From Rhizobium rhododendri (GTDB lineage Bacteria; Pseudomonadota; Alphaproteobacteria; Rhizobiales; Rhizobiaceae): a DNA stretch of 64,000 nucleotides. The stretch lies in the NCBI RefSeq assembly GCF_007000325.2, contig NZ_CP117267.1:2805001-2869000 (forward strand). Reading direction: 5' to 3'. The translations under genes were made by a program, and so were the position numbers. The notes beneath the pieces are model-generated. The model searched no databases, had not been told where the DNA came from, and was given only the letters and a program-made list of their open reading frames with translations. Shown here piece by piece: positions 35,579 through 45,732 of the stretch; the stretch's first letter is position 1; every line of letters begins with the position of its first letter.

Positions 35579-38311
35579 ATGGTCAGCTTTGGTGGAATTG
35601 CCCGAAAGTTGTTTGGCTCGTCCAACGAGCGGCGTGTCCGCGTGTTCACGCCAAATGTTGCGGCGATCAATGCGCTCGAAGAGGGCATGCGCAAGCTGTC
35701 CGACGAAGAGCTTGCCGCCAAGACGGTGGAGTTCCGCCAACAACTCGCAAATGGCAAGACGCTCGATGATCTCCTCGTTCCGGCATTCGCCGTTGCCCGC
35801 GAAGCATCGCGCCGCGTGCTCGGCATGCGCCCGTTCGACGTCCAGCTGATCGGCGGCATGATCCTGCATTCCAACGCCATCGCCGAGATGAAGACGGGCG
35901 AAGGCAAGACGCTCGTCGGCACGTTGCCGGTCTATCTGAATGCGTTGCTCGGCAAGGGCGTGCATGTCGTCACCGTCAACGACTACCTCGCCCAGCGCGA
36001 TAGCGCGACCATGGCGCGGCTCTACAGCTTCCTCGGCCTCACCACCGGCGTGATCGTTCACGGCATGTCGGATGAGGAACGCAAGGAAGCTTACGCCTGC
36101 GACATCACCTACGCCACCAACAACGAGCTCGGCTTCGACTATCTGCGCGACAACATGAAGTACGAGCGCGCCCAGATGGTCCAGCGCGAACACTATTACG
36201 CCATCGTCGACGAAGTCGACTCGATCCTGGTCGATGAAGCGCGCACCCCGCTGATCATCTCCGGACCGCTCGACGACCGCTCGGACCTCTACACCACCAT
36301 CGACGCCTTCATTCCGCAGCTCTCCGAAGAAGACTACGAAATCGACGAGAAGCAGCGCTCGGCCAATTTCTCCGAAGTCGGCACAGAGAAGCTCGAAAAT
36401 CTCCTCCGCGAAGCCGGCCTGCTGAAGGGCAATGCGCTTTACGACATCGAAAACGTGGCGATCGTCCACCACATCAACAATGCGCTGAAAGCCTACAAGC
36501 TGTTCAGCCGAGACAAGGACTACATCGTCCGCAACGACGAAGTCGTCATCATCGACGAGTTCACCGGCCGCATGATGCCGGGCCGCCGCTATTCGGACGG
36601 TCAGCACCAGGCGCTGGAAGCCAAGGAACGCGTCAAGATCCAGCCTGAAAACCAGACGCTGGCGCAGATCACCTTCCAGAACTATTTCCGCATGTACGAC
36701 AAGCTCGCCGGCATGACCGGCACGGCGCAGACGGAAGCAGAGGAATTCGGCAACATCTACAATCTCGAAGTTATCGAAGTCCCGACCAACCTGCCGATCA
36801 AGCGCATCGACCAGGACGACGAGGTCTACCGGACGTTCGAGGAAAAGTTCAACGCCATCACCGCCGATATCATCGAGGCGCACAAGCGCGGCCAGCCGGT
36901 GCTGGTCGGCACGACGTCGATCGAGAAGTCGGAGCTGCTGGCCGAGCGGATGCGCAGCCAGGGCTTCACCCAGTTCCACATCCTCAACGCCCGTTACCAT
37001 GAACAGGAAGCCTATATCGTCGCCCAGGCCGGCGTTCCCGGCGGCGTGACGATCGCTACCAACATGGCCGGCCGCGGCACCGACATCCAGCTCGGCGGCA
37101 ACCTCGAGATGCGCGTCGAGCGCGAGCTTGGCGACATGGAGCCCGGCCCTGAAAAGGACGCCGCCATCCAGGCCATCGCCGAGGAGATCAAGGTCCTGAA
37201 GCAGAAGGCCATCGACGCCGGCGGCCTCTACGTCATCGCTACCGAACGCCACGAAAGCCGTCGCATCGACAACCAGCTGCGCGGTCGCTCTGGCCGCCAG
37301 GGCGACCCGGGCCGCTCGAAGTTCTACCTGTCGCTCCAGGACGACCTGATGCGCATCTTCGGCTCCGACCGGATGGACGGCATGCTACAGAAGCTCGGCC
37401 TCAAAGAGGGAGAGGCGATTGTCCACCCCTGGATCAACAAGGCCCTGGAACGCGCACAGAAGAAGGTCGAAGCCCGCAACTTCGACATCCGCAAGAACCT
37501 CCTGAAGTATGACGACGTGCTTAACGATCAGCGCAAGGTGATCTTCGAACAGCGCGTCGAACTGATGGAAGCGACGAATATCTCCGAAACCATCGCCGAC
37601 ATGCGCCACGAGGCCATCGAAGAGCTGGTTGCCAAGCACATCCCCGAGCGCGCCTATGCCGAGCAGTGGGACATGGCCGGCCTCAAGGTCGAGATTGCCA
37701 ACCTGCTCGATCTGGACCTGCCCGTCGAGGAATGGGCCAAGGAAGAAGGTATTGGCGAGGACGACATCCGCGAACGCCTGATCGAGATCGCCGACAAGGC
37801 TGCTGCCGAAAAGGCGGAGCGCTTCGGCCCCGAGATCATGCACTACGTGGAACGCTCGATCATCCTGCAGACGCTGGATGGCCTGTGGCGCGAGCATATC
37901 GTCAATCTCGACCACCTGCGCTCGGTCGTCGGATTCCGCGGATATGCCCAGCGCGACCCGCTGCAGGAATACAAGTCGGAATCGTTCGAGCTTTTCCAGT
38001 CGCTTCTCAACAACCTGCGCCAGGCAGTCACGGCACAGCTGTCGCGCGTCGAGCTTGTACAGCAGCCACGCGAGCCGGAACCAATGCTGATGGAAGCCCA
38101 TCACATCGACGCGACGACGGGAGAAGACGAATTTGCCCGCCTGCAGCCGCCGACAGACGTTGTCGTGCCACCTGAAAACCGCGATCCGGACAACCCTGCC
38201 ACTTGGGGCCGCGTTGGCCGCAACGAGCTCTGCCCTTGCGGCTCCGGGCGCAAGTACAAGCATTGCCATGGCGCCTTCGAATCGCAGTCGGACGAGGCGA
38301 CCATCGTCTGA
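35579..38311 (+). CDS. secA: preprotein translocase ATPase SecA
   Basis: A 910-residue motor that drives preproteins through SecYEG. Motifs include Walker [23 protein letters not shown] for the DEAD-like site, [14 protein letters not shown] in the second ATPase domain, and the C-terminal zinc ligands [14 protein letters not shown] that bind SecB and lipids. I start at [13 protein letters not shown] (35579), with AAAGGG eight bases upstream; the upstream frame adds 14 unlikely residues. A terminator follows at 38319. Confidence 0.98.
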   Translation: MVSFGGIARKLFGSSNERRVRVFTPNVAAINALEEGMRKLSDEELAAKTVEFRQQLANGKTLDDLLVPAFAVAREASRRVLGMRPFDVQLIGGMILHSNAIAEMKTGEGKTLVGTLPVYLNALLGKGVHVVTVNDYLAQRDSATMARLYSFLGLTTGVIVHGMSDEERKEAYACDITYATNNELGFDYLRDNMKYERAQMVQREHYYAIVDEVDSILVDEARTPLIISGPLDDRSDLYTTIDAFIPQLSEEDYEIDEKQRSANFSEVGTEKLENLLREAGLLKGNALYDIENVAIVHHINNALKAYKLFSRDKDYIVRNDEVVIIDEFTGRMMPGRRYSDGQHQALEAKERVKIQPENQTLAQITFQNYFRMYDKLAGMTGTAQTEAEEFGNIYNLEVIEVPTNLPIKRIDQDDEVYRTFEEKFNAITADIIEAHKRGQPVLVGTTSIEKSELLAERMRSQGFTQFHILNARYHEQEAYIVAQAGVPGGVTIATNMAGRGTDIQLGGNLEMRVERELGDMEPGPEKDAAIQAIAEEIKVLKQKAIDAGGLYVIATERHESRRIDNQLRGRSGRQGDPGRSKFYLSLQDDLMRIFGSDRMDGMLQKLGLKEGEAIVHPWINKALERAQKKVEARNFDIRKNLLKYDDVLNDQRKVIFEQRVELMEATNISETIADMRHEAIEELVAKHIPERAYAEQWDMAGLKVEIANLLDLDLPVEEWAKEEGIGEDDIRERLIEIADKAAAEKAERFGPEIMHYVERSIILQTLDGLWREHIVNLDHLRSVVGFRGYAQRDPLQEYKSESFELFQSLLNNLRQAVTAQLSRVELVQQPREPEPMLMEAHHIDATTGEDEFARLQPPTDVVVPPENRDPDNPATWGRVGRNELCPCGSGRKYKHCHGAFESQSDEATIV

Positions 38312-38318
38312 CACCGGA

Positions 38319-38343
38319 ATGCCGCCCACGGGCGGCATTTTCA
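38319..38343 (+). terminator. terminator after secA
   Basis: ATGCCGCCC and GGGCGGCAT pair around a short AC loop (38319-38338) and are followed by TTTTC. It begins eight bases after the secA stop. Confidence 0.8.
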
Positions 38344-38502
38344 TATCGAGGCAATTTCAATTCTAGCCACAACCTTTCCTTGCTTTCGCCCCATCCAAAC
38401 CAACGCAATTGGGGAAAACGTCGACCTGTTGCACTGTTTCTTAACCCTGTCAGGGTGAGAATGATGATCGTCTAAAACGGTATCCGAGTATTGCGTGTGA
38501 TC

Positions 38503-39918
38503 ATGCCTGTCGTTGAAACAGCAGAAAAAATGCTGCCTGTGGACGTGCGGACAAGATTGTCCTCGGCGCTCCAGCAGCTTGCTGCTGTTCTGTCCGGCCG
38601 TGGCGAAAAAGATGCCTCCCGCCGCATGGCGATGGTCGCCTTCATCATCCGCATTCTGAGCGCCGCGCTCGCCTTCGTCTCGCAGATCATCCTTGCCCGC
38701 ATCATGGGCGAGTTCGAATACGGGATCTTCGTTTTTGTCTGGGTGCTGGTGGTGATCGCCGGCAACCTCTCTTGCATCGGCTTCCACACCGCTGTCATCC
38801 GCTTTCTCCCGCAGTACAAGGTCTCCGGCGACGATGCGCTGATCCGCGGCCTCACCAGCACGGCGCGCCGCTTTGCGCTGGCATCGGCCGGGGGATTGGC
38901 ACTGGCCGGCATGATCGCGCTGTACTTCGGCGCCGGCTCGATTGCGCCCTATTACGCCATCCCGCTTTTCCTTGGATTGCTGATCATGCCGCTGATCGCG
39001 CTCGGCGACGTCCTCGACGGCACGTCGCGCGCCAATCACTGGCCCGTCATGGCGCTCAGCCCGACCTTCCTCATCCGCCCGACGCTGATCCTCGTCTTCA
39101 TGGTCGGCGCCGTCCTTCTGGGTGCACCCCACAGCGCCGTGACGGCCGCCGAGGCAGCGCTCGCCGCCACCTTCGTTACCACGATCGGTCAATACCTCGC
39201 CGTCACCACCCGCCTGCGCCGCCATGTTCCGGCCGGCCCCCGGGAAATCCGCTTTTCGACATGGATGGCGGTGGCCTTTCCGATCTTCCTGATCGAGGGC
39301 GTCGGCTATCTCCTCACCAATTCCGATGTCATCGTCGTCGGCCTGTTCCTCGAGCCGGAGCAGGTCGCGATCTACTTTGCCGCAGCAAAGACAATGGCGC
39401 TGGTGCATTTCGTCTATTTCTCCGTCAAGGCCGCGGCCGGCCCCAGGTTTTCGGCGATCATCGCAGAGGGCGACAAGGCGAAGCTTGCCGCCTTTGCCAC
39501 GCAGGCCACCCGCTGGGCATTCTGGCCGGCGCTGATCGTCGGTCTTTGTGTGCTGGCAGCCGGCAGCGAGTTGCTGTCGCTGTTCGGCGCTTCGTTTACG
39601 GCAGGCCAGGTCGTCATGGCGATCCTGCTCGCCGGTATTCTGGCCAAGGCGCTGGTCGGGCCCGGCGAGGTCCTTCTGATGATGGCAGGCCATCAACGCC
39701 TGTGTGCTGCGCTTTACGGCATTGCGCTGGCCGCAAATGTCTGTCTCAATGTGGGATTAATACCGCGCCTCGGAATCGAGGGCGCGGCCATCGCTACGGC
39801 CTCGGCCATGGGCGTCGAGGCTGTATTGCTGCATCTGGCGGTTCGCTGGAAGCTCGGTATCGTACTGTTCGCCTTTGCCCGATCAACCAGAACAATGATT
39901 GTGAAGGCATTCCCCTGA
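38503..39918 (+). CDS. polysaccharide flippase (Wzx/MOP superfamily)
   Basis: A 471-residue membrane protein with about 12-14 helices. Its sequence matches the lipopolysaccharide/oligosaccharide flippase family (RILSAALAFVSQIILARIMG in helix 1, ending with long hydrophobic pairs). Such proteins move lipid-linked sugar units across the inner membrane. I start at MPVVETAEKML (38503) since the upstream TTG adds four residues without support. The stop overlaps the next gene's ATG by one base, so the pair is coupled. The glycan is unknown. Confidence 0.85.
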   Translation: MPVVETAEKMLPVDVRTRLSSALQQLAAVLSGRGEKDASRRMAMVAFIIRILSAALAFVSQIILARIMGEFEYGIFVFVWVLVVIAGNLSCIGFHTAVIRFLPQYKVSGDDALIRGLTSTARRFALASAGGLALAGMIALYFGAGSIAPYYAIPLFLGLLIMPLIALGDVLDGTSRANHWPVMALSPTFLIRPTLILVFMVGAVLLGAPHSAVTAAEAALAATFVTTIGQYLAVTTRLRRHVPAGPREIRFSTWMAVAFPIFLIEGVGYLLTNSDVIVVGLFLEPEQVAIYFAAAKTMALVHFVYFSVKAAAGPRFSAIIAEGDKAKLAAFATQATRWAFWPALIVGLCVLAAGSELLSLFGASFTAGQVVMAILLAGILAKALVGPGEVLLMMAGHQRLCAALYGIALAANVCLNVGLIPRLGIEGAAIATASAMGVEAVLLHLAVRWKLGIVLFAFARSTRTMIVKAFP

Positions 39919-41192
39919 TGGCGCGTCCCCCGCTCAACGATGTCACCGACGGCAAGGTAAATCCGATGATGCACGAGCTCGCCTCGCTGCACTTCGACAA
40001 CCTGCCGCGCCCGGACGCCCGCACCGATGTTGGCCGCCCTGGCCGCGAACTATGTCTTTATCCGGCTAAGCTTGGCTACGACCTGCAGGACGAGCTCGAT
40101 TTCCTCTCCAACCGCGCCATGGAGCCGAACGTCTTTTTCTCGGCCCGTTTCCTGGCGCCAGCCATGCCTCGCATCGATGAACGGCAGATCCGGATGGCGC
40201 TCATTCGCGACAACAAGGGCACGAGCAGCAGGATGCGCTTGCTCATGCCGTTTTCCGTCGACAAGCCGGGCTTTGCCGTCGGTCCGTCGATCATCCGCGT
40301 CTGGGCCAACAATTTCGGCCCACTCGGCACGCCGCTGGTGGATGGAGAAGAGGCGGCGGAGACGCTCGACAACCTGTTCGAAGGCCTGCTCCAGCACGCG
40401 CTGCAGCTGCCGACCACGCTGGTGCTGCCTGACGTCAGGCTGAACGGACCCTTTGTCCGCCTGGCGAAGGCGGTTGCCATCGGCCGCAACCTGCCGGTCA
40501 CCGTTGCCAACGCCTATGAGCGTCCGATGCTGCAAAGCACCGAGGACGCGCTGGATTATCTGGCGGCGGCGATTTCACCCGCTCACTTGCGGGAAATGCG
40601 CCGTCAGTGGCGGCAACTCGAAAGCCTCGGCGAACTCGTCTACAACGTCGCCCGCCAACCGTCCGATATCCACCGTCGGATGGAAGAATTCATGGCCCTG
40701 GAAGCAGGCGGCTGGAAGGGCAAGAAGCGCAGCGCCATGGTGCTCGACCGCCACCACGCGGCCTTCGCCCGCGAGGCGATCTCCAATCTCGCTAGCGTCG
40801 ACGCTGTCCGTATCCATACCATTGACCTCGACGGCAAGGCCATTGCCTCGATGATCGTGCTGATGATGGGCGGCGAGGCCTACACCTGGAAGACCGCGTT
40901 CGACGAAAGCTATGCACGCTATTCGCCCGGCAAGCTGCTGATGGGAGAACTCACCGAATTCCAGCTGGACGACCCCAACACCGTCCGCTCCGACTCCTGC
41001 GCCGTCGCCGATCATCCGATCATGAGCCGTTTCTGGCGGGAACGCGAAGAGATGGGCACGCTGGTCATCGGCCTCACCCAGAACAGCGACCGTGACGTCC
41101 GCCAAGCCGCCGCTCAATTGCACATGTATCGCAGCACCCGCAATATGGCCAAGGCCCTGCGCGACCGGATTTTGTCGCTGACACGGCGGTAG
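39918..41192 (+). CDS. GNAT-like acyltransferase of the CelD/BioF2 type
   Basis: A 424-residue protein whose C-terminal half has the BioF2-like GNAT domain (REMRRQWRQLESLGEL, then DLDGKAIASMIVLMMGGEAY and TWKTAFDESYARYSPGKLLM). Rhizobial CelD-type proteins with this domain are linked to cellulose and other surface-glycan synthesis. The ATG is within the TGATG overlap with the flippase stop, so the two act together, probably in acylating or building a surface polysaccharide. The substrate is not determinable here. Confidence 0.82.
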   Translation: MARPPLNDVTDGKVNPMMHELASLHFDNLPRPDARTDVGRPGRELCLYPAKLGYDLQDELDFLSNRAMEPNVFFSARFLAPAMPRIDERQIRMALIRDNKGTSSRMRLLMPFSVDKPGFAVGPSIIRVWANNFGPLGTPLVDGEEAAETLDNLFEGLLQHALQLPTTLVLPDVRLNGPFVRLAKAVAIGRNLPVTVANAYERPMLQSTEDALDYLAAAISPAHLREMRRQWRQLESLGELVYNVARQPSDIHRRMEEFMALEAGGWKGKKRSAMVLDRHHAAFAREAISNLASVDAVRIHTIDLDGKAIASMIVLMMGGEAYTWKTAFDESYARYSPGKLLMGELTEFQLDDPNTVRSDSCAVADHPIMSRFWREREEMGTLVIGLTQNSDRDVRQAAAQLHMYRSTRNMAKALRDRILSLTRR

Positions 41193-41219
41193 GCGGCGGG
41201 CGCGGCGGCGTCGTAAACC

Positions 41220-41597
41220 TCAAACATCGTCCTGAATATCGAAGCGGGTTACCTTGCCGCTTTCGATCCGGAAAATGTGCATTACAGTCTTGTCCCTGAG
41301 ACCATGCGTTTGCCCCTGGAGCGGCTGGCCGTCGAGATCGAACACCGACTGGATCACCTCGACTGCAACGGCACCATTTTCCTGCTCCGAAAATTTCAAG
41401 GGCTCGACATGCGGGCTGACGACGGCCCATTGGGCTGTCCAATAGGCGCGCAGTCCCTCGTGACCGTGCACGTGGCCACCATCCATGCCGTTGGCCCAGG
41501 CAACGTCCCGGGCGAGCTTTCCAAGGACACCGTCAATATCCCGGGCGTTGAAACGATCGTAAAGGCCCCTGATCAGGTCGGCGTTGTTGTCTGACAT
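41220..41597 (-). CDS. SnoaL-like polyketide cyclase family protein
   Basis: A 125-residue NTF2-fold protein: helix NADLIRGLYDRFNARDIDGV, the VAWANGMDGG strand, an HVHGHEGLRAYW segment and the closing IFRIESGKVTRFDIQDD. I start at 41597, since GGGGGAAATGACG places the ribosome site at the right distance for this ATG rather than for the one 6 bases before it. It is divergent from the MarR gene, with a palindrome between, so MarR may repress it. The ligand is unknown. Confidence 0.78.
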   Translation of the reverse strand: MSDNNADLIRGLYDRFNARDIDGVLGKLARDVAWANGMDGGHVHGHEGLRAYWTAQWAVVSPHVEPLKFSEQENGAVAVEVIQSVFDLDGQPLQGQTHGLRDKTVMHIFRIESGKVTRFDIQDDV

Positions 41598-41671
41598 CGT
41601 CATTTCCCCCGGGACGGTTTGAAGTGCTTGCCGGGCTCGTCAATCGATGTTGCCGACAGCCCACCGGAGAG

Positions 41672-41693
41672 ATATATACGTGCATATATATAT
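41672..41693. promoter_or_regulatory. AT-rich palindrome, candidate MarR operator
   Basis: ATATATACGTGCATATATATAT reads almost the same on both strands (TATATA arms around CGTGCA). It lies in the 116-base gap between the divergent SnoaL-like and MarR genes and is unlike the GC-rich surroundings. Confidence 0.5.
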
Positions 41694-41713
41694 GGGTCAA
41701 GCAAGGTCGGGAA

Positions 41714-42184
41714 ATGAGCGACATGGATGAAAACGTACTGTCGACGCCGGGGCATCTCATCGGTCTTGCGGCGCGCGCCTTCGCACGGCTGAGCGAAACG
41801 CGGCTGAAACCGCTCGGCTTCGGCGTCGGCCATTTGCCGGTGCTGGTGGCGCTGCGGGATGGCAAGGCGCAAACCCAGCGCGACCTCGCCCGCTTCGCCC
41901 GGATAGAACAACCGCCGATGGCGCAAATGCTGGCGCGCATGGAGCGCGACGGCCTGATCGAACGCACCCGCGACCCGGCGGACAGGCGGAGCAGCCATAT
42001 CGTGCTGACGAGCGACGCGCAAAAACGGATGCCCGAGGCCATCGAGACGCTGTATCAGGGAAACCGCGAGGCGCTGGCCGGCTTCACCCCGGCAGAAACC
42101 GCACAATTCGTCCATCTGCTGACCCGGCTCATCGAAAACCTGAACCAAATCACCAACCACGAACCACCGTTGGGGATGTCGTAG
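41714..42184 (+). CDS. MarR family transcriptional regulator
   Basis: A 156-residue winged-helix regulator. The DNA-binding region is QRDLARFARIEQPPMAQML with the wing RDPADRRSSHIVLT, flanked by dimerisation helices. I start at MSDMDENVLS (41714); longer frames run through the operator-like palindrome. It is divergent from the SnoaL-like gene and probably regulates it and itself, releasing DNA on binding a small phenolic or similar ligand. Confidence 0.9.
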   Translation: MSDMDENVLSTPGHLIGLAARAFARLSETRLKPLGFGVGHLPVLVALRDGKAQTQRDLARFARIEQPPMAQMLARMERDGLIERTRDPADRRSSHIVLTSDAQKRMPEAIETLYQGNREALAGFTPAETAQFVHLLTRLIENLNQITNHEPPLGMS

Positions 42185-42287
42185 GTTTGGGTTGAGGGTC
42201 GTGCCTTCAGAGCGCAAAAGCTTTCGCAGTCAAAAAGCGACGTCCGTCGGTACGACGAACCGAGCGAAAGTGCGCGACGAGACCTGC

Positions 42288-42842
42288 CTATTTGGACTGT
42301 TGCTTGTCGATGCATGAGACGATTGCAGGCCCCGCAGTCGTTGATCCCCGGGCGGTAAGAAGCTGTGGCTTGTCGCTTATCCCGTCGGAGATGGCGATCT
42401 GCTTCTTGGCTGCGGCAAAAGCCTTTACGAACTCCTTTGCCTGCTCACCTTTTATCTGCGTTTGGGAAATCGCTAGATTGTCTCCTACCGCGCCAACCTC
42501 GCCTTCAGCATCGAACAGAAACTTGCCATCGAATGCGAATTTCAAAGTTGGCTTGAAGGCCTCAAGTCGAGCATCGAACGTGAAACCGGGAATGGATCGG
42601 ATGGTCAGCCCTTCTTTCGCACTGTCACAGAGCAACATGACGCCGGATCGAAACGACGTCATGAATCCTACTGACACGCTGTCGCCACCGGAAAATAGAT
42701 CGGCCTCCTTGTCCACCGACCACTCCCGGAAGCCGGCTTGGCTTACACCCACCGAAGCCAAAAATACAACTCCAGCAATACAGCATAGCTTATACACTTT
42801 ATTCCCCCGAATTATGCGTTTGTTCAGCGATGTTCGATCCAT
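42288..42842 (-). CDS. exported protein of unknown function
   Basis: A 184-residue protein with a signal peptide (VYKLCCIAGVVFLASVGVSQA, cleavage near SQA-G). The mature part is rich in beta-type alternation and has conserved-looking IPGFTFDARLEAFKPT and two cysteines (LLCDSA, SCIDK) that could form a disulfide. A GTG start at 42863 is also possible and has a better purine stretch upstream. No domain is recognised. It is convergent with the MarR gene across about 100 bases. Confidence 0.6.
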   Translation of the reverse strand: MDRTSLNKRIIRGNKVYKLCCIAGVVFLASVGVSQAGFREWSVDKEADLFSGGDSVSVGFMTSFRSGVMLLCDSAKEGLTIRSIPGFTFDARLEAFKPTLKFAFDGKFLFDAEGEVGAVGDNLAISQTQIKGEQAKEFVKAFAAAKKQIAISDGISDKPQLLTARGSTTAGPAIVSCIDKQQSK

Positions 42843-42958
42843 GTCGTCAATTCTGCGTGACACCCCTATCCCCCGCCAGCCCTGCGGCCTAGCTTCTGCA
42901 GCAACGTCGGCCTGCCGCCAGATCGTCGGGCCCGTACAAGCACCGCAGGAGCAAAGCC

Positions 42959-43939
42959 ATGGACTATGTCAAATTCGGCCCGACCGGCCTCGAGGTGTCG
43001 CGCATCTGTCTCGGCTGCATGACCTATGGGGAGCCGGACCGGGGCAACCATGCGTGGACGATGAGCGAGGAGGCGAGCCGCCCGCTGCTGCGCCAGGCCG
43101 TCGAGCTCGGGATCAATTTCTGGGATACGGCCAACGCCTATTCGGACGGCAGTTCGGAAGAGATTGTCGGACGCGCGATCAAGGATTTCTCCCGGCGCGA
43201 GGACATCGTGCTGGCGACAAAGGTGTTCAACCGCATGCGTCCGGGCCCGAACGGCGCCGGCCTGTCGCGCAAGGCGATCTTCGACGAGATCGACAACAGC
43301 CTGCGCCGGCTCGGCACCGATTATGTCGATCTCTACCAGATCCACCGTTTCGACCATGCCACGCCCATCGAGGAAACGCTGGAGGCGCTGCACGATGTGG
43401 TGAAGGCCGGCAAGGCCCGTTATATCGGCGCCTCCTCGATGCACGCCTGGGAATTCGCCAAGGCGGTATACACCTCGCGGCTGCACGGCTGGACCCAGTT
43501 TGTCAGCATGCAGGATCACCTCAACCTGCTCTACCGCGAGGAGGAGCGCGAGATGCTGCCCTTCTGCGAGGACCAGAAGATCGCCGTCATCCCCTGGAGC
43601 CCGCTGGCGCGCGGCCGCCTCACCCGCGACTGGAACGAGAGCACGTCCCGCCAGGAGAGCGACCAGTTCGGCAAGACGCTCTATAACCAGGCGGTCGAGA
43701 GCGACAGGCAGATCATCGATGCCGTCGGCGCACTCGCCAAGGCACGCGGCGTCTCCCGCGCCCAGATCGGCATCGCCTGGATCGCCCAGAAGAGCGCAGT
43801 CACCGCGCCCATCGTCGGCGCATCCAAACCGCACCATCTGACCGACGCCGTGGCCGCCCTTTCGGTGAAGCTGACGGCAGAAGAAGTCGCCACACTGGAG
43901 GCCCCATATGTGCCGCGCGGTATTGCCGGGTTCGCCTGA
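42959..43939 (+). CDS. aldo/keto reductase
   Basis: A 326-residue TIM-barrel NADPH-dependent oxidoreductase. The catalytic Asp, Tyr, Lys and His are in FWDTANAYSDG, VLATKVF and YVDLYQIHRFDH. The C-terminal cofactor region is APIVGASKPHHL. Sequence and length match the YajO/IolS-like group acting on sugar aldehydes and other carbonyls. It is free-standing with a short GGAG-type site (GCAGGAGCAAAGCC) upstream. The substrate is unknown. Confidence 0.92.
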   Translation: MDYVKFGPTGLEVSRICLGCMTYGEPDRGNHAWTMSEEASRPLLRQAVELGINFWDTANAYSDGSSEEIVGRAIKDFSRREDIVLATKVFNRMRPGPNGAGLSRKAIFDEIDNSLRRLGTDYVDLYQIHRFDHATPIEETLEALHDVVKAGKARYIGASSMHAWEFAKAVYTSRLHGWTQFVSMQDHLNLLYREEEREMLPFCEDQKIAVIPWSPLARGRLTRDWNESTSRQESDQFGKTLYNQAVESDRQIIDAVGALAKARGVSRAQIGIAWIAQKSAVTAPIVGASKPHHLTDAVAALSVKLTAEEVATLEAPYVPRGIAGFA

Positions 43940-44167
43940 GATATCTTCGAGAGGGCCGCGCTTGCTCCTGCGTCGGCTTCGCTGGCAATTTCCAACACGG
44001 GTAGATGGGATGAACGCGGCATGGCAAGAAAATCATTGGCTTAGCCCGAGGTAAGGTCTCTCCGGCAAAGGCCACCTGCCCGCTCGAGGGCAGATGTCAT
44101 GAAACGCCAGATGGCGATCGGCTATAGTGGATCGTCACGTCCTGTCCCGGCATCCGAGGATCTCCCC

Positions 44168-44959
44168 ATGTCCACCGTCCCCTTCGAGGCCCGCCGCTTC
44201 CAGTCCACGGCCGAGTATTACCTGCGCTACCGCGTTCCCTATCCGGACACGCTGATTGCCCGCGTCGCCAACCGTTGCGGCCTGCAGATCGGAGATCCGC
44301 TGCTCGATCTAGGCTGCGGACCGGCCCAGCTCGGCATCGCCTTTGCTCGCCTGGGCGCCAGGGTGACGGCGATGGATCCGGAGCCGGAGATGCTGTGTGC
44401 CGCGACAGAAGGCGCCCGGGAAGCCGGCGTCGAGATGACCGTGCAGCAGGGCTCTTCCTACGACCTCGGCCCGGATATCGGTCCCCTCAAGCTTGCGGTG
44501 ATGGGCCGCTCCTTCCACTGGATGGATCGGCCTGCGACGCTGGGAGCGCTCGACCGGCTGATCGTGCCGGGCGGCGCGGTCGTGCTGTTCCACGCCACCC
44601 ATCTTGCCATGGTCCCGGACGGACGCAAGATCATCCAGCAGCTTGCCGAAAAATTCTCGCCGGAGCGCAGCGCCGACAGCGCCATCCGGCAGAGCAGCGA
44701 ATGGCCGCGGCACGAGAGCATCCTGCTCCGCTCCACCTTCAACAATCTCGAGAGCATCGGTATCATCCGCGAGCGCCACATCGGCATCGACGATCTCGTC
44801 GGCCGCGCTCTTTCCATGTCCACCACCTCGCCCCAGGCGCTTGGCGAAGACGCTGCTGCCTTCGAGGCAGCCGCGCGTACCGCGCTGACGGAGGCTGCAC
44901 CCGATGGCAAATTTACCGAGATCGTCGAATCGACCGCCCTGCTCGCCTTTCGCGATTGA
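44168..44959 (+). CDS. class I SAM-dependent methyltransferase
   Basis: A 263-residue methyltransferase with motif I LLDLGCGPAQLGIAFARLG and the following acidic loop AMDPEPEML. The N-terminal RFQSTAEYYLRYRVPYP and the WMDRPATLGALDRL stretch are typical of a small-molecule methyltransferase family found in rhizobia. I start at 44168, with GAGGA eight bases upstream. It is convergent with the TetR gene. The substrate is unknown. Confidence 0.85.
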   Translation: MSTVPFEARRFQSTAEYYLRYRVPYPDTLIARVANRCGLQIGDPLLDLGCGPAQLGIAFARLGARVTAMDPEPEMLCAATEGAREAGVEMTVQQGSSYDLGPDIGPLKLAVMGRSFHWMDRPATLGALDRLIVPGGAVVLFHATHLAMVPDGRKIIQQLAEKFSPERSADSAIRQSSEWPRHESILLRSTFNNLESIGIIRERHIGIDDLVGRALSMSTTSPQALGEDAAAFEAAARTALTEAAPDGKFTEIVESTALLAFRD

Positions 44960-44975
44960 CCGACAAGAGCAAAAA

Positions 44976-45545
44976 CTAGACCTGTTGGCGAGCTAGCTGG
45001 CGATGGGTAGCCGCCAGAAACTCGTCGGCCATCGCCGCGTCCTCCATGGTGCGCGCCAGGATTACCGCACCCATCATCGCTGCAAGCGTGGCCAGCGCGT
45101 TGGCGCGACGCGCCTCGGGCGTCTCGCCGGCAACGATCTCGGCCAGCACATCGACCAGGTCCGTCAGTCCGCCTGAAAAGGTCGATTGCAGGCCGGCGCC
45201 CTGGCGGCTGACCTCCTGCGTCAGCGAGGCGAAGACGCAGGCGCGGCTCTGCAGATTGCGGCGCGACAGGTAATGCTGCAGCAGAACCTCCAGCGGATCG
45301 CCCTCGGCTGTCTCGACGATCTGCCGCCAGCGATCCCGGGTCTTTTCGACCAGTATCTTGCTTGCCTCTAAGGCCAGCTTCTCCTTCGATTCGAAGTGCC
45401 CGTAGAAACCGCCATGGGTGAGCCCCGCTGTCTTCATGATGTCGGCAACGCCGATCCCGTCGAAACCCTTCTCGCGAAACAGGTCGCAGGCAGCCTCCAG
45501 GATCAACGCCCGGTTTTCAGCAAATTTTTCGCGGCTCACGCGCAT
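44976..45545 (-). CDS. TetR/AcrR family transcriptional regulator
   Basis: A 189-residue repressor. The N-terminal HTH is standard (ILEAACDLFREKGFDGIGVA then HGGFYGHFESKEKL), followed by a helical ligand domain with one buried cysteine (RACVF). It is divergent from the MFS exporter at 45733, and a clear double operator lies between them, so it most likely represses the exporter and itself until an inducer binds. Confidence 0.93.
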   Translation of the reverse strand: MRVSREKFAENRALILEAACDLFREKGFDGIGVADIMKTAGLTHGGFYGHFESKEKLALEASKILVEKTRDRWRQIVETAEGDPLEVLLQHYLSRRNLQSRACVFASLTQEVSRQGAGLQSTFSGGLTDLVDVLAEIVAGETPEARRANALATLAAMMGAVILARTMEDAAMADEFLAATHRQLARQQV

Positions 45546-45577
45546 CGGCCTGCCTCTTCGAAATCGTTGCTTGACAA

Positions 45578-45628
45578 TTTACATGACGACCATCATCAAT
45601 GCAAGATACATGATGCCCGTCATGTAAA
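45578..45628. promoter_or_regulatory. double operator for the TetR regulator
   Basis: Two 19-base arms (45578-45596 and 45610-45628) are inverted copies matching at 17 of 19 positions, with a 13-base spacer. Each arm begins TTTACATGACG on its own strand and contains a smaller dyad ATGAYG-NN-CRTCAT. A TTGACA at 45571-45576 abuts the left arm, so a bound repressor would block it. Confidence 0.7.
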
Positions 45629-45732
45629 GGACAGGTCGCAGGCTTGCTGGACTTTGCCTCGGAGACGGGTGAATAGTCGCAGACACGGTCGCGCCGCAAA
45701 CGCTCCGACCACCCGATCACTGGAACAGTCCC

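Noticed and set aside
35561-37252. Long minus-strand frame opposite secA
   Set aside because: Antisense shadow; secA motifs are complete on the other strand.
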